The notes beneath the pieces were generated by a model. That model made no database searches. It was not told the origin of the DNA and saw nothing but the letters and a program-made list of their open reading frames with translations. Both the position numbers and the translations under genes were made by a program. 64,000 nt of DNA, from positions 65,551,022 to 65,615,021 of the forward strand of contig OV121081.1 in assembly GCA_921293015.1 (NCBI GenBank), in the 5' to 3' direction. The first letter of the stretch is position 1, and each line of letters starts with the position of its first letter. Shown one piece after another: positions 48,651 to 61,275 of the stretch. Origin of the DNA: Phorcus lineatus. Lineage: Eukaryota > Mollusca > Gastropoda > Trochida > Trochidae.

Positions 48651-49739
48651 TGCTACGGGCCTGCTCAAGAACAATGGTTATATGAAGTCATAAACGACAA
48701 ATTACGGCAACTCGCACTGAAACATTCGTTGCTAGGCAAAAGTGATAGTGCACATGTGCGCATATTGAAATATGTCACCACTTATGATTAAGGATTAGGG
48801 TAAAAAATTTGGGTACTCGATGTCATTGACTCTCATTATATAAATGTCCTTATAATGTCATAATTTGTTTTGAATTGATTCACTCGAGTTGCATAGTAAA
48901 CGATGCAAACCTACAAAAGAATCTATTTTAATCCTCTTCTGCAGAAGAAAAAAGCTCATTATGCTGATTTATAATAGATTCAATAACCCTGTTGGTCATA
49001 TATGGTGAAGCTGTGACCCCTTATATATTACATAAAGTAAAGTCTGATGAGCTAAAGAGCCAGTGGCTCTATTTAATCTTTTTATTCATAAGATCAGAAT
49101 TGCCTTTTGGCCTTACGACATGGTTACAGACAGTTACTGAGAGTTGAAATTTTATCATAAACAGCTATTTTTTGTCTTCTTTTTCTAAAGCAAAACCCTA
49201 GAAAGCTGAAATCGTGTGTACAAACACCTCAGCAAATGAGAATTACTGTCTATAGAGTTGACCTTAACAGGGGCTTCATGGTCAGAGCCCTTACAATCTA
49301 ATTAAAAGCAAATAATTGATTCCTTCCCTTGTCTTATTGTATAGTTACTTGTTACTGACACATGATCTGATGCATCCTGTAGAGATCCGTGTCAACAGGA
49401 AATGATGTTATAACCTGTCACTATCATGCTTTCAAATTTATGAAATTAGACATAGCTTAAAACATTGCTTTTTTTTATATTGAGGGAAATTACAGGGGAA
49501 GCCATTTTTATTGATACACCAAAATGCGCCAGAGAGCTGAAAACTGATAATGGTCGGCCCTACGAACTGATTAGCTGTCAATTTCGGGGTCATTTCTTGT
49601 TCAAAGTTCACGTGGACACTTATATCTATGGGATTCCATCAGATCATTGATGAGTGATAACTATAAACCCATTATAAGACAAGGGGGCAAATCAATGATT
49701 TGATTTCAATGAGATTTGAGCCCTCAAAACTTTATTTCA
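48651..49739. other. Unassigned sequence
   Basis: Contains one diverged relative (about 49195-49300) of the tandem units listed next. No gene recognised. Confidence 0.35.
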
Positions 49740-50115
49740 TATTCTTTAAAGGAAGGAAACTGCCTCTTATACTTACTCCTTGTCTAATGAGGATTATAAT
49801 TTACAGATTTACTCTAATTAGGTCCACATGAGCCAAACCCTAAAAACTATCATCTTCTTCTCCAGAAGCTTAAGGCCTAGAAAGCTGAAACCTTGTGTAC
49901 AGACTCCTTATCTGATCGAGATAACTATTTATAGATTTGGTGACCCATGACACCTAATAAGGGCAACATTCTTGCAACCTATTTTTATCCTTTTCTCCAG
50001 ACGCAAGAGGCCTTGAAAAATTAAACCTTAGGTACAGACTTCATAGTTGATGGGTAATCTTATTTATAAATTTGGTGACCCTGGGACCCGTAATAAGGGC
50101 CACAGGGAGCATGCC
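49740..50115 (+). repeat. Diverged ~130-bp tandem units
   Basis: Three successive units share ttctccag, aaagctgaaaccttgtgtac (or variants), cagactcctta/cagacttcata and tttatagatttggtgaccc, ending taataagggc. A separate relative lies near 49200. Each is substantially diverged. Confidence 0.55.
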
Positions 50116-51239
50116 CTATCAATTCAGTATAAAAACAATAAACAAGATCAAGTTGTAATTTGTGAACAAAAAACGGACAGTGGCACACGCCAATGACTCA
50201 AATGTAATTGTGGATATATTCATGTAAACTGGACGCATGATTTAGAATTATTGACATCTATATGGTTGTTTTTGTATTATTAATGAAGAAATTATCCTTA
50301 TTTAGGAAATTAAGATATAAAGATGCAAGTTTTGGGAGGAAATTAAGTCAGGGCAGATGGTATTTTGACAAATACTAAAGCCATAAAAAATTATGAAACA
50401 TACTCTGTTTCACTTTAACATATTTTGATCGTCTTTCCCAACAGCTAATTTTCCTTCACATAGCTGACATTATTCTATGACAATAAAATAAATTTCAGCG
50501 TATGATAAATCTGTGTTTTTTTGACATTTCAGGGGCCAGCGTACAGTTGATGGAGAAAAAAACATACTCAATGAAATGAGACAAAGGTACTTACCAAGTT
50601 ATAAAAGTAGTAATTTCTTTAAGTTTTACCCTTTAACAAAGGGATCAAAGTTTGTAGTTCCCTCACCCTCAACCCCTCACTCTAAACTTAAAGTTATGGT
50701 GTTGACAAGAACTTTCCCTAAATACTAAATACATCTTGTTGTCTAAAACCAGTTGGCAGTTGCAGCATATTACTTTTGTTACCAGGAGATTCAAGTTTGT
50801 AAATTTGGGGGTCTGCCTTCAAATAATCTCCTTTTGACTTCTTTCTAGAAAACAGTAATAAAAGGCTTTTCAAAGATTGAAAATAACATCTTTCTCTCTT
50901 TAAGTTTCGACATCCTTCGCCTAACAAGGATGCAATATTAGGTGCACCTCTATTAAGCCATGATATATTAAAATGATCATTGAATCATGTTGGTCTGGTA
51001 ATCAGTTGTCAAACAAGTTCATGTCATCAATCAAAAGTAAAATATAAGAACAAATAACTTCACCCGTTAGCGCCGATGCCAGCCTATCAAGGATATTGCT
51101 CTGGTATAGAACTACCGTTGCCAAGAACTCTATTAGTGATTTGGAAATGAGAACCTGTCTCCTCCCCTATGTGTAATAGGTCCCTCCACCCTTCATTTCC
51201 TAAAGTTAGACTGTTCATTTTATGGAATGACATAAAATT
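50116..51239. other. AT-rich DNA, no feature recognised
   Basis: Short domain-less frames only. Confidence 0.35.
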
Positions 51240-51600
51240 CTGACGTAAATATAAATAATTAATTTGTAAGGAAAATAATTGATTTGATGAAAAAATTGCT
51301 TTTATAAAAAAAAATGAATTTGATGAAAAAATGAATGTGATAAAATATTGACTGTCGTGAATATTTTCATAATACTTTTCAAAGGAAGTATGGTTGAAAA
51401 TTGATTGCTTGAATAATTGAAGAAAAATAACATAGATGAATAAATTCATTTGAAAAAAATTATGCCTTAGATAATATATGGATGCTCTGATGAATTATTG
51501 ACTTTGATGAAAATAAAAAATTACTTTGATGACAAGATTACTTGATAAAAAAATTACTTTGAGAAAAAAATGACTTCAATGACTACAATAAAAAATTTAT
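51240..51600. repeat. Degenerate A-rich short-period repeats
   Basis: Variants of ttgatgaaaaaattac recur irregularly every 15-25 bases. The 120-codon minus-strand frame overlapping the start of this tract (51087-51449) is Phe/Ser/Ile-rich and is probably a by-product of the repeat. Confidence 0.5.
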
Positions 51601-52794
51601 ATAAACATATTAATTCATATCACATATAGATGTTATCCTTTATGCATATATAGTTTGGCAGAGAATAAAACGTTGGGTTTTCAAGTCCTTCATTATGAGC
51701 CTGGTAGCAAGGATTATTAGCAATATAATTAATAATGAAAAGTGTTTTATCTATTATAGTCTTTTACTTCAGAAAAGTATAATCGTCATCAATATGATTT
51801 TCACATAGGTCACTTTTCCATCAAGGTCCCGAAGTGCTTGTGAAACATGTTTTCAAGAAAGAATTATATTAAGAGTAAGATAGAGACTTATGTGACATAT
51901 TAGAGACATATTCTTCATTTTTAGAAAAACATATCATTAAATATCTGTATGGTTCAGAGACCTTGGCTCCAATTTTGGTTTTATTAAAGCAATCTTACGA
52001 TATTATCTTTAAAAAGGTATATCATAGTTTGTTGGTGTTTTAGGTATAATTAAGATATTTTTTCTATTTCCAGGTTGGTGACTGTCCATGGTTTCACTGC
52101 ATAAAGTGTTTCAGTTGGAATTAAAGTTTTTTGTTTAAAAAATTCAATAAAAGGTGTGATAATGGCTATTTCCTCTTTCTTATTATTAGCTAATCAGGCC
52201 TAAAAGGCCCGAGATGCTTATGCCATGGCTCGTTATCTATTTGTTTATCTGTCATCTATTTGTCTATCCGTCGGTCTGTAAACCTTTTTCACCATTGACT
52301 TCTTGAGAGCATAAGGATCACATCTTGAATTTTGTATACAGTATTTTAACCCATGGGTATTTACTGCTCCCACTTTGGGATTAATATGAAGAGGGTTCAT
52401 TTCAACACTACATATACAAGGTACATACATGTGGTATGCAGAAGAAATTTCTGGCACTACCCACTAGATGAATGGGTGAAAAATATAAAAATTCAGATTT
52501 TCATATATCTGCATTAAAACATTGATTAAACATTTTTCTGGCAAATTTTGGACAAGATAGTTAATAATTATATATTTAACCTTATTTACCAACAAATGTA
52601 ATGAAAATGTTATGAAAAATTTATTTTAACAAATAATTTTTTGCATTTTGAACAAGTGATTTTGAATCCATGCCAAATGTGTTCTTTGAAAATGAAATGA
52701 CATTCAAATGTTGATAGAAAATGATGTTTTTTTCATCTCCTCAGAAAACAAAACGTTTAGGCTGTAAGTGATTGAATGAGTCGCACTTAAGTGA
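51601..52794. other. Unassigned sequence
   Basis: No gene or ordered repeat recognised. Confidence 0.35.
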
Positions 52795-52893
52795 ATGCTC
52801 TACTGCAGACAAAGTTGCCGGGCCCCTGGCGGGATTCGATCCACGGACCTCATGATCCGAAGCCGAATGCGCTAACCACTGCGCTATCCCGCC
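52795..52893 (-). mobile_element. tRNA-derived SINE, copy C (head)
   Basis: On the minus strand ggcgggatagcgcagtggtt is followed by agcgc, an Arg(TCG)-like anticodon-loop string cggcttcgga and gtggatcgaatcccgcc. These supply RNA polymerase III A-box (tagcgcagtgg) and B-box (ggatcgaatcc) sequences. The SINE body begins with aggggcccggcaactttgtc. The anticodon stem does not pair and the 3' acceptor arm is not separate, so this is not a working tRNA gene. Copies A and B share the body but extend further. Confidence 0.8.
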
Positions 52894-52899
52894 CCCTAA

Positions 52900-55195
52900 T
52901 AAAAATGAAACAGGGGTTCAACCTGATAGATATTAATTCTACCAAGGTTGGATCAGGAATGTACATGAAACAGGTTTAACGTGATAAAAATGATTTTTAC
53001 CCAGTTTGGTCGAGAATATACAGCAAACAGGTTTAACCTGATAGATATTTTTTTTTAGCCAGATTTGGTCGGGAATATACAAACAAACAGGCATTAAACT
53101 TGATATATATGCATTTTACACAGGTTAGGTCAGGAATATACATGAAACGGGTTGAACGTGATAAAAATGATTTTTACCAAAGTTGGGTCGGGATATACAG
53201 CAAACAGGCGTTTAACCTCATCAATATGAATTTTATCCAGTTTGTGTTGGGAATATACATGAAACGGGATTAACCATATATATATGAATTTTACCCAGGT
53301 ATGGTCAGTAATGTACATGAAACTAGGATTTGTAATGATAAAAAGGAGTTTTGCCCTTGTGAGGACGGTTTTATACATAAAACAAGGTTTTGATATTCAT
53401 AGGATTTCCCCAAGGTTGGGTCAAGAATATACATGAAACAGTGGGTTTAACCTGATTGATATTATTTTTACCCAGATTTGGTCGGGAATATTATGAAACA
53501 GTGGGTTAACCTAATGGATATGAATATTGCCCAGGTTGGGTCAGGAATAAAGATAAAACAGGGGCTTAACGTGATAAAAGGGATTTTTACCCAGCTTGGG
53601 TCGGGAATATTCATGAAACAGTGGTTTAACCAAATAGATATTAATTTTACCTAGATTTGGGCGGGAATATACATTCAAACGGGTTAAACCTGATAGATAT
53701 TAATTCTACCTAGGTTGGGTCAGGAATAAACATGAAACAGGGGTTTAACCTGCTGAGAATGATTTTTATCCAGGTTGGGTCGGGAATATTAATGAAACAA
53801 GGTTTCAACCTGATACATATGGATTTTACCCAGATTTGGTCAGTAATAAACATGAAACGGGCTTAACGTGATAACAAATTTTTTTACCCAGCTTGGGTCG
53901 GGAATATTAATAAAACAGTGGTTTAACCTAATAGATATGAATTTTACCTAGATTTGGACGGGAATATACATTCAAACGGGTTAAACCTGATAGATATGGA
54001 TTTTACTCAGACGTGTTAAACCTGATTTGGTCAGTATGAAACAGGAGTTTAATGTGATAAAAATGATTTTTACCATGGTTGAGTCGGGAATATACTCCAA
54101 AACAGGGGATTTACCTGATAGATATGATGTTTGTCCAGTTTGGGTCGGGAATTATACTTGTAACAGGGATTAAACCTTTAAAATATAACTTTTACCCAGA
54201 TGGAGTCGGGAATAATCATGAAACAGGGGTTTAACCTGATAGATATGAATTTTACCCAGGTTGGGTCAGGAATAAACATGAAGCAGGGATTTCACCTGCT
54301 AAGTATTATTTTTACCCAGGTTTGGTCGGGAATAATCATGAAACAGGGGTTTATCCTGATAGATAAATTTTTTACCCAGGTGAGGTCGGTAATATGTATG
54401 AAACAGGGGTTTAACCTGATAGATATTAATTTTACCCAGATTGGGTCAGGAATAAACATGAAAAAGGGGTTTAACCAGCTAAGAATAATTTTTACTCAGG
54501 TAAGGTCGGGAATATTCATGAAACTAGGATTTGTCATGATAAAAGGAGTGCTACCCTGGTAAGGACGTGAATATACATAAAATTGGGGGTTAACCTGATA
54601 AATAAGTTTTTACTTAGGTTTGGTTGGCATTAGACTTGAAACAGGAGTTTAACCTGATTAATATAATATTTTGCCCATGTTGGCTTGGTAATACACATAA
54701 AACTATGATTTCATATGATATATAAGGTTTTTACCCAGGTTAGGAAGGGAATTTGCAGGAAACACGGGTTTAACCCGATTAATAGGATTTTTACCAAGGT
54801 TGTGTCGGGAATATTCACACAACAGGGGTTTAACCTGATAGATATTATTTTTATCCAGTTTGAGTCGGGATTATACTTCAATCGGGCGTTTGACAAAATG
54901 AATATGATAATAACGCGTGTTGGGTCGGGAATATATATAAAATTGAGGTTTGATCTGATAAATATAATTCCTACCCAGGTTTTGTCGGGTCTATACATGA
55001 CAAAGGGGTTTAACCATATGAGTTTAATTTTTTCGAAGGTGTTGGTCAGGAATATTCATGGAATTTTGGTTTGACCAAATAAATGATATTTTGGGTCGGG
55101 AGTATATATGAAGAACGGTTGACCTAAAAGGTATGATTTACACCCATGATAGGTCGGGAATATAAAATTAAACGAGGTTTAACATGAAACATAGA
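52900..55195 (+). repeat. 60-bp minisatellite, ~37 units
   Basis: The unit is close to tttaacctgatagatatgaa + ttttacccaggttgggtcgg + gaatatacatgaaacagggg. Over long parts, for example 54200-54560, successive units keep an exact 60-base period. Elsewhere small indels and many substitutions occur, worst toward both ends. Because 60 is divisible by three, stretches stay open with 20-residue repeats on both strands (120 codons plus at 54200-54562; 82-95 codons minus at 53130-53378 and 54711-54998). Frequent stops elsewhere argue against a protein. Confidence 0.95.
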
Positions 55196-56074
55196 TGACT
55201 TTATTGATAAAGCATGCGGAGTCGGAATAAGAAGTCTGAAACTTATATTAATAATGACACGAATATACTTTTGACTTTGTGTTTAAATTGTTTTGAGCCA
55301 GCTTCGATAGGAAAGGCACTAACTTCACTTAAAAATATCTACCAAATTGTACATGTTATCCCTTTTTACCAACACTTTTTTGTACGTAAACCACAGAAAG
55401 AACTAGCCTTTGCTTTAAATTTACGGTGCATGTAACAGAGACTTTGGAAACAAATCCACCAGATTTATAGTTCACAAGTTGCATAGTTTTCTGAGCATTC
55501 AAAGCGGATGCATATGGTGAGGAGACCACTGTCTATAACCACAATGTAATAAATTTTGTAAACAAGCTTTCCTCTTGAAATTCTGCTAGGTTTACTTGAT
55601 TCCAAAATAATTTATTGAGTACATAATTGCGTACAGTATAATAACTGTATTTATTGTACACAAAATTCTCCATCAAATGTTGCTTATATCATTGAAGCGT
55701 TATTGCGGTGATTTCAGTGCTCAATGATTATATATACGGTACTTACATATTTTCATTTCATATTTATTCAATATTCATTTATAATTGATGAAGAATGTTT
55801 TTCACGATAAATATAATATACCCCCTATCTCGGCTGACAAAATGAATTAAGGATCATCCTGATTTTCTATTTTGAGATATTCTACTGTTCATATAACAAT
55901 ACTTAAATAGTGTTAATTTTTTTGTGTGAGAATAAATTTAAGACACACTCAAAATTCTTAGTGTATATAAAATATTGTGCATTTAGCATTCATGACACAA
56001 AGCTGAATAGGTGAATTGAATGATAGATATGTGATTTGGGGTTTAACATGGCTTTCAACCATATTTCAAATATG
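55196..56074. other. AT-rich DNA, no feature recognised
   Basis: Contains a 73-codon plus-strand frame at 55214-55435 with no domain. Confidence 0.3.
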
Positions 56075-56135
56075 ACACCTGCAAGCTTCTTACCAACTAG
56101 CAAACCATAGGTAGAACTGCGCTGAAATTCTTTTC
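56075..56135 (-). mobile_element. tRNA-derived SINE, copy D (internal fragment)
   Basis: acacctgcaagcttc..aactagcaaaccataggtag..actgcgctgaaattc aligns with the body of copies A and B (cctgcgag..aactagcaaactatgggtgg..actgcactg). Confidence 0.6.
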
Positions 56136-58111
56136 CTAATCTGACAAAATATATATTGATTCTTAAAATTGTTTTCATTAGGACACCGATTACATTACGG
56201 TTGTGTCATACTTGCTATATGTTTACAATTGGCAACAGATTGTTTGGTAAAAGATAAGATGGTTCTAAGATAGAAGGGTTTTATTTCTACAAAGATCCCA
56301 TCCTAACTTAGATAAATGTTTGCTTGTTATAAATCTATGCACTCTATGAATAAGTTGTAAATGTAGCCAAACTTAGCATCCTGATGGATAAATTTAACGA
56401 AATCTAAAATGCAAGTTAATAGCTTTCCAACAGTAAGACTGACCTCATTCATGATTTTCTTTCATTGATAAGAAAAGAAACAAATTTGAAATACTTTTTT
56501 CAATTTCCAAAATAAACTCTTTCTTACATATCTCAGATGATTTTTTAACTATTTAATTGTATTGATGATACATTGTTTAAAGTCCATTTAAAGTGCTGTT
56601 TTCAGCATCATTTCCAAGCACATCTATGACAGCAGGCACTTTATCAGAATTCATTCATGTCATACTCTCATATTCTTCTCAGGTCAAGGTTCAAGTTCAG
56701 GATACAGATTACCTGAAATGTATTATAATCAAGAATGAGATATTTGCACTATAAAATCATGACTTTTTTATGAGATTATTCAAAACCTTAAAGTCCATTC
56801 GAATGAATAAAACTATTTTGCTCATAAAGACAAATAGTTAACAAAACATAAAGGAAGAAGTTTTCTTGTAAAATATGTCTCCATGATATCAAAGAGGATT
56901 CCTAACTGGCTTTCTTTGTGTAATGAAATCAACAAATCCAGTCTACATAAATAAAAAGTAATATTTGAGAATCAACAATATTCATTTCTGGAGAGAGTGA
57001 TAGGAAGTGTGAGGGTGTGCATTAAGCAGTGTCATACTCAACCGAATATACAAACTTCAATCTCCATGAAACAATGACATTATCTTGAAAATTTGAGGTT
57101 TTGATGGTCCTGTTTTTTAAAAGTTGATTTAGGTTAGGGACAATGCCGGCCATGCCACAAAGTCCACTTATACACCCATTAAATCCCCCAACTTCAATTT
57201 TACTCTGAACATATACTGAAATGTCACATTACGCCAAATGATATTTTGCGTAATTTCTTGGTATTCCAAGCCTCAACGATATTCCTTTACCAGTGATTAT
57301 TTTTATCACTTTGTGAAGATACTGGAGAAATGTTTTAATATCTAAAGACATATTTCAAGATCAAATACAAGTTCAACACTTTATTAAGCAGGGCAAAAGA
57401 TGTAGAAGTAACCTTGAACACTTTCATTTGTTATCTCTACCAATATACCATGGTTTGTAATCATAACCAATTTCATATCACCAGTAGCTAAGTACTCACA
57501 TGTTAATACTTCTTCACAACAGATAAAGCTTCAGTTCGATTTGTTACAAGACATCCATGCTGAAACATTAAGAAAATGATTATTGTATGCTTTTTAGACT
57601 TTTGAACAAAGTAGAAGAGAATATAAAGATAGGATTAGGTACAGACCATGCCTGTTGGAAAAGTGAAATGTAAGCAACATCGAGACTGAAACTTCATATG
57701 TAAGATAACCAATCCTTATTTGTTATTTGTGATATAAAGTATTTCCACTTTTGAAAATCATTTGAAATAAATCCAATCTATGATGAACATTTTCAAGTTC
57801 TGTGCTGGAAACAACTCTTAAGTTACTTTTTATAGTTTCATAACATCAAAAGGCATATACATCTAAAACATATATCATGTTCATTGAGATTTTTCGTATG
57901 GGTTTAGAGTTCTGCTTTTTTCAAATTATGTTTCGACCCTCAAATTTTCCAAAGACGTTCAAACTATTTATCACTTTCCCAGGCACGGAAGACACTACAG
58001 TCAAACTATTAATAAACAGCAAATTTCACAAGAAGCTGTGTTATTTTACTGTATATTTAAACTATCATAGACGAGCTCTTTGATAGGTATTCTAGAAGTT
58101 GATGAAATGAA
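56136..58111. other. AT-rich DNA, no feature recognised
   Basis: Only short frames. A 68-codon plus-strand frame at 57877-58083 shows no family motif. Confidence 0.35.
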
Positions 58112-58269
58112 GGATAAAGACTATTTTTTATGGATAAACAACTTCTTTATTCTGTTGAAGCGACGTTTCGACATAGATTCTTGGTACAGACAACGACATA
58201 AGAATCTATGTTGAAACGTCGCTTCAACAGAATAAAGAAGTAGTCTATCCATAAAAATAGTCTTTATCC
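58112..58269. mobile_element. Foldback hairpin element (158 bp)
   Basis: ggataaagactattttttat..cttctttattctgttgaagc..gacgtttcgacatagattctt is answered by its near-perfect inverse ending gtctttatcc at 58269, with a ~25-base loop. The phrase ctatcatagacgag flanks it on both sides (58062 and 58272), suggesting insertion into, or duplication of, a short target segment. Confidence 0.88.
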
Positions 58270-58365
58270 ACCTATCATAGACGAGTTGAGGTGTTTTAGG
58301 GTTTAATGCTGGTTTTAAAAGTATTTCACTTATGTCACGGCTGCTACTATTATGCAAAGAGAAAC

Positions 58366-58548
58366 ACTATAGTAGCTACGCATTGTGGTGAAACCTGCGA
58401 GCGTCGGCTGTAACTAGCAAACTATGGGTGGTACTGCACTGCAGTTAAGCTTTGAACTCAAAATTTACTCCATATTAAACAGTTCTTTACTGCAGACAAA
58501 TTTGCCACGCACCTGACGGAATTAGAACCACAGACCTTATCCGGCCCC
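58366..58548 (-). mobile_element. tRNA-derived SINE, copy A
   Basis: Read on the minus strand it begins in the B-box region (ctgtggttctaattcc), then caaatttgtctgcagtaaag, ctgcagtgcagtaccaccca, gctagttacagc and gcaggtttcaccacaatgcg. All have counterparts in copy B. The A-box head is missing or degraded. Confidence 0.75.
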
Positions 58549-60738
58549 AAACTGTATAAATATTGTTAAATATTTTCAATAGGTTTTTTTCAGATACAAT
58601 TATCCTGCTGTTATCATTTTTGTGATACTTTTTCTCCTGATCATCGTTACTTGTTATTCATCTTTGTAAAATCCATGCAAAATGATAATCTTTTATCTCA
58701 TCTTTATCTGTCAGTTGATTGGCCTACCGGTAATTAAGACGAAAGTGACCACAGAAAACTTTTGATGCCAAATTATGATGTAAGATGATTTTTGTAAAGA
58801 CTAATTTCATGTCATTGAGTAAATACTGTTCATCCTTTGAGCTGACATCTTTTTAAAATTAAAAACTGACAGGATATCAGCAAAAAGCATAATTTTTCTT
58901 TTTATAATTTTTAGATTTCTATTGACTCTTCTTAAAATATGTGAACATTATTAACAGGGTTTTTGAAGCCTTATGAAATTAGTTTCGTGTCAAGCTCTAT
59001 CAGACAAGAACATACTGTTTTCTTGTGGCATTATATTAATTATGTTTTACTTCTAAATATCCTATCAATCATTACTTTAGTGGAAGCCTGATCAAGATAG
59101 AATTTACATTTTTAAACACTATCAATCATCAAGTCTGTAGCTTTACGAGAACAGAGGTTTACCAGAGATATTAAGGGCGAGCATGACATCAAAAGTGTGA
59201 CTCTACCCGTCACACCTTATAAGCAGTTTCAAAACTTTATTATGTTATTCAGAAGACCATTTTAATGTTTGATCTATGTTTAAGGTGTGAAATGGCTCTT
59301 TGGGTGGTAACTTATGCCCTTATTAAAAATCTGCAATTACAACCACTGAAACATGTGGTCAACAACTTTTTTCGTATTTAAGTTGCATGATTTCAATTCA
59401 TCATTAAGTGCGTGCTTGTTTATGTTTTTTTTTGTTGAAAAGTAGACCGCATATTTAGCCTTTTATGATAAGATACTGAACGTTTCTGATCTTGTGTGTG
59501 ACACATTAATCCAACACTACACTTGAGTGTTAGTTGCGGTCAAGAGAATATAATAGAATATAATCACATTGTTATTTTTCCCTAGCTGAGTAGTCCTGAA
59601 AAGCTGATCTTTTTATACAACTTTAAAATATTTTTCCTAAAAATAACAACATATAATTCGGCCATACAATTCTGTTTTGATTTTTTTCTTTTGTATTATA
59701 ATCAATGATAATAAGACCACGATCATATTAATGGAGGTGAGTCTGTGAACTCAGAAAAATTTGCGAGGTCGAAATTTAGAGACTTTGCAACAATTGAGAA
59801 ATTTTAGTGTGTCAGCTATAGCCCTCACAAAGTAACAAAAGAGTGATTTATATTCAACAATAGTTTTTAAGCTGTATAGAATAATAAAATCTAGGTAACT
59901 CATACTGATGGAATTTACACGACAGATGTTTCGCTGTGCTCATATAAAACACTATTATACATGATGATTTTTCATCTTATCAAGTTTGATTGAGCCAGGC
60001 TTCATGGTTTTTGAGTTCTGGCGGAAAACAAAATTCTGAGTTTTGTTTCCATGATACGATGAAACATAAATGTAGAAAGAAGTTGAATACTATTTTAAAA
60101 ATGTAAATATTCTACTGGGAAATAATTATTTGGATCAGTCTGAAAAGGTAAATACAATATAGAGAAGTAAAGCAACCTGTCTGGTTTGATAGGGTCTGTC
60201 AGAAGTTGAAGTGGCAAAAATATGCTAATCTGAGGAAGTTCAGGTTTTTTATATGACTGTTATTTTCATCAGTAACATGGGAGTTTTCCTAATACCATGC
60301 CTAAATCACCTGGGTCTGTAGGGTGTTGTATGCAGTGTCTTTCTAGCTACTGTGAATCTAGTTTATCCACCTCGTGCTTGTTCATCTCACAACGAGCATC
60401 ACCTGTGGAACAAAGAATAAGGATACATAAGTTTTTAACAACTAAATACTGTGATTCAACTTTTAAAGAATCATTGTCCTGGTCAATGGATTAACGACAT
60501 AGACATGACCGTTTAATCTTAATTTGAAGAATAATCAGGATAATATTCCATTATTCTCTCATTTTCCCAGCAATATGATAGCTTTTCAAAGCATATTTAT
60601 TGTAAATAATTAACAGAGACAAGACTAAACAACATTCCTGAAACAGGTTGAAGGTAACCATTTAGGTATAGGAACAAGTACATCCTTGGGTGTATGTACA
60701 GTATCACAGCACCCATACTCGAAACTAACTGCTGCAGT
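58549..60738. other. AT-rich DNA, no feature recognised
   Basis: Frames up to 65 codons with no domains. No RNA or ordered repeat seen. Confidence 0.35.
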
Positions 60739-60971
60739 CTAGGACAGTCTGATTAAAATGGACTGTGTTCCAAGGAATAAAAGATTTTGAATACTGACTT
60801 TAGCGAGATTCGAACATATGCTATCAGGGACTTTCCTCTGATCTACAAGGATGCTTTCAGACCGTTATTAAGAGGAGAGCCCCCTGATAGCATATGTTCG
60901 AATCCCGCTAAAGTCAATATTTAAAAACTTTTCCTCGGAACACGGTCGATTTTAATCAGACTGCAGTCTAG
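60739..60971. mobile_element. Long-TIR MITE, copy 2
   Basis: About 110-base imperfect arms run from ctaggacagtctgattaaaa inward through tgtgttcc, aaggaataaaagattt, actgactttagcgagattcg and aacatatgctatcaggg. They are mirrored by ccctgatagcatatgttcga..ttcctcggaacacggtcgat..ctgcagtctag. The outer arm matches copy 1 at 7301-7655. The inner arm contains a tRNA B-box-like ttcgaatcccgct. Confidence 0.85.
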
Positions 60972-61051
60972 AGTACCTGTAAACTCATAGCTTTTTCATG
61001 ATTTATTATATTAAGTCAGTCTTTCAGATGAAATGACAGATTGTCATATAT

Positions 61052-61275
61052 ATAGCACTATTGAGGCTATGCATTGCGGTGAAACCTGCGAACATTGGCT
61101 GGAACTAGCGAACCATTGGTGATACTGCACTGAAATTAAGTGTAGCATGATAGCATCGCACCCAAACCTGACTGCATGTAGAACAGTTCTCTACTACGGG
61201 CAAAGTTGCCGAGCCCCCTTGCGAGATTCAAACCATGGACCTCTTGATCCGCTAACCACTGCGCTATTCCACCTC
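61052..61275 (-). mobile_element. tRNA-derived SINE, copy B (near full length)
   Basis: The minus strand reads gaggtggaatagcgcagtgg (A-box), ttagcgg, catggtttgaatctcgc (B-box), then the shared body aaggggctcggcaactttgc to gcaggtttcaccgcaatgca and tatagtgctata. A ~15-base deletion removes the anticodon arm present in copy C. It gives the best view of the family, about 225 bp long. Confidence 0.8.

Noticed and set aside
52828..52893. Functional tRNA-Arg gene on the minus strand
   Set aside because: The anticodon stem does not pair, the 3' arm is not separable from the T arm, and the sequence continues into a SINE body shared with other copies.
54200..54562. 120-residue repetitive protein
   Set aside because: Open only because the 60-bp minisatellite is divisible by three; neighbouring units are full of stops and indels, and the minus strand is equally open in places.
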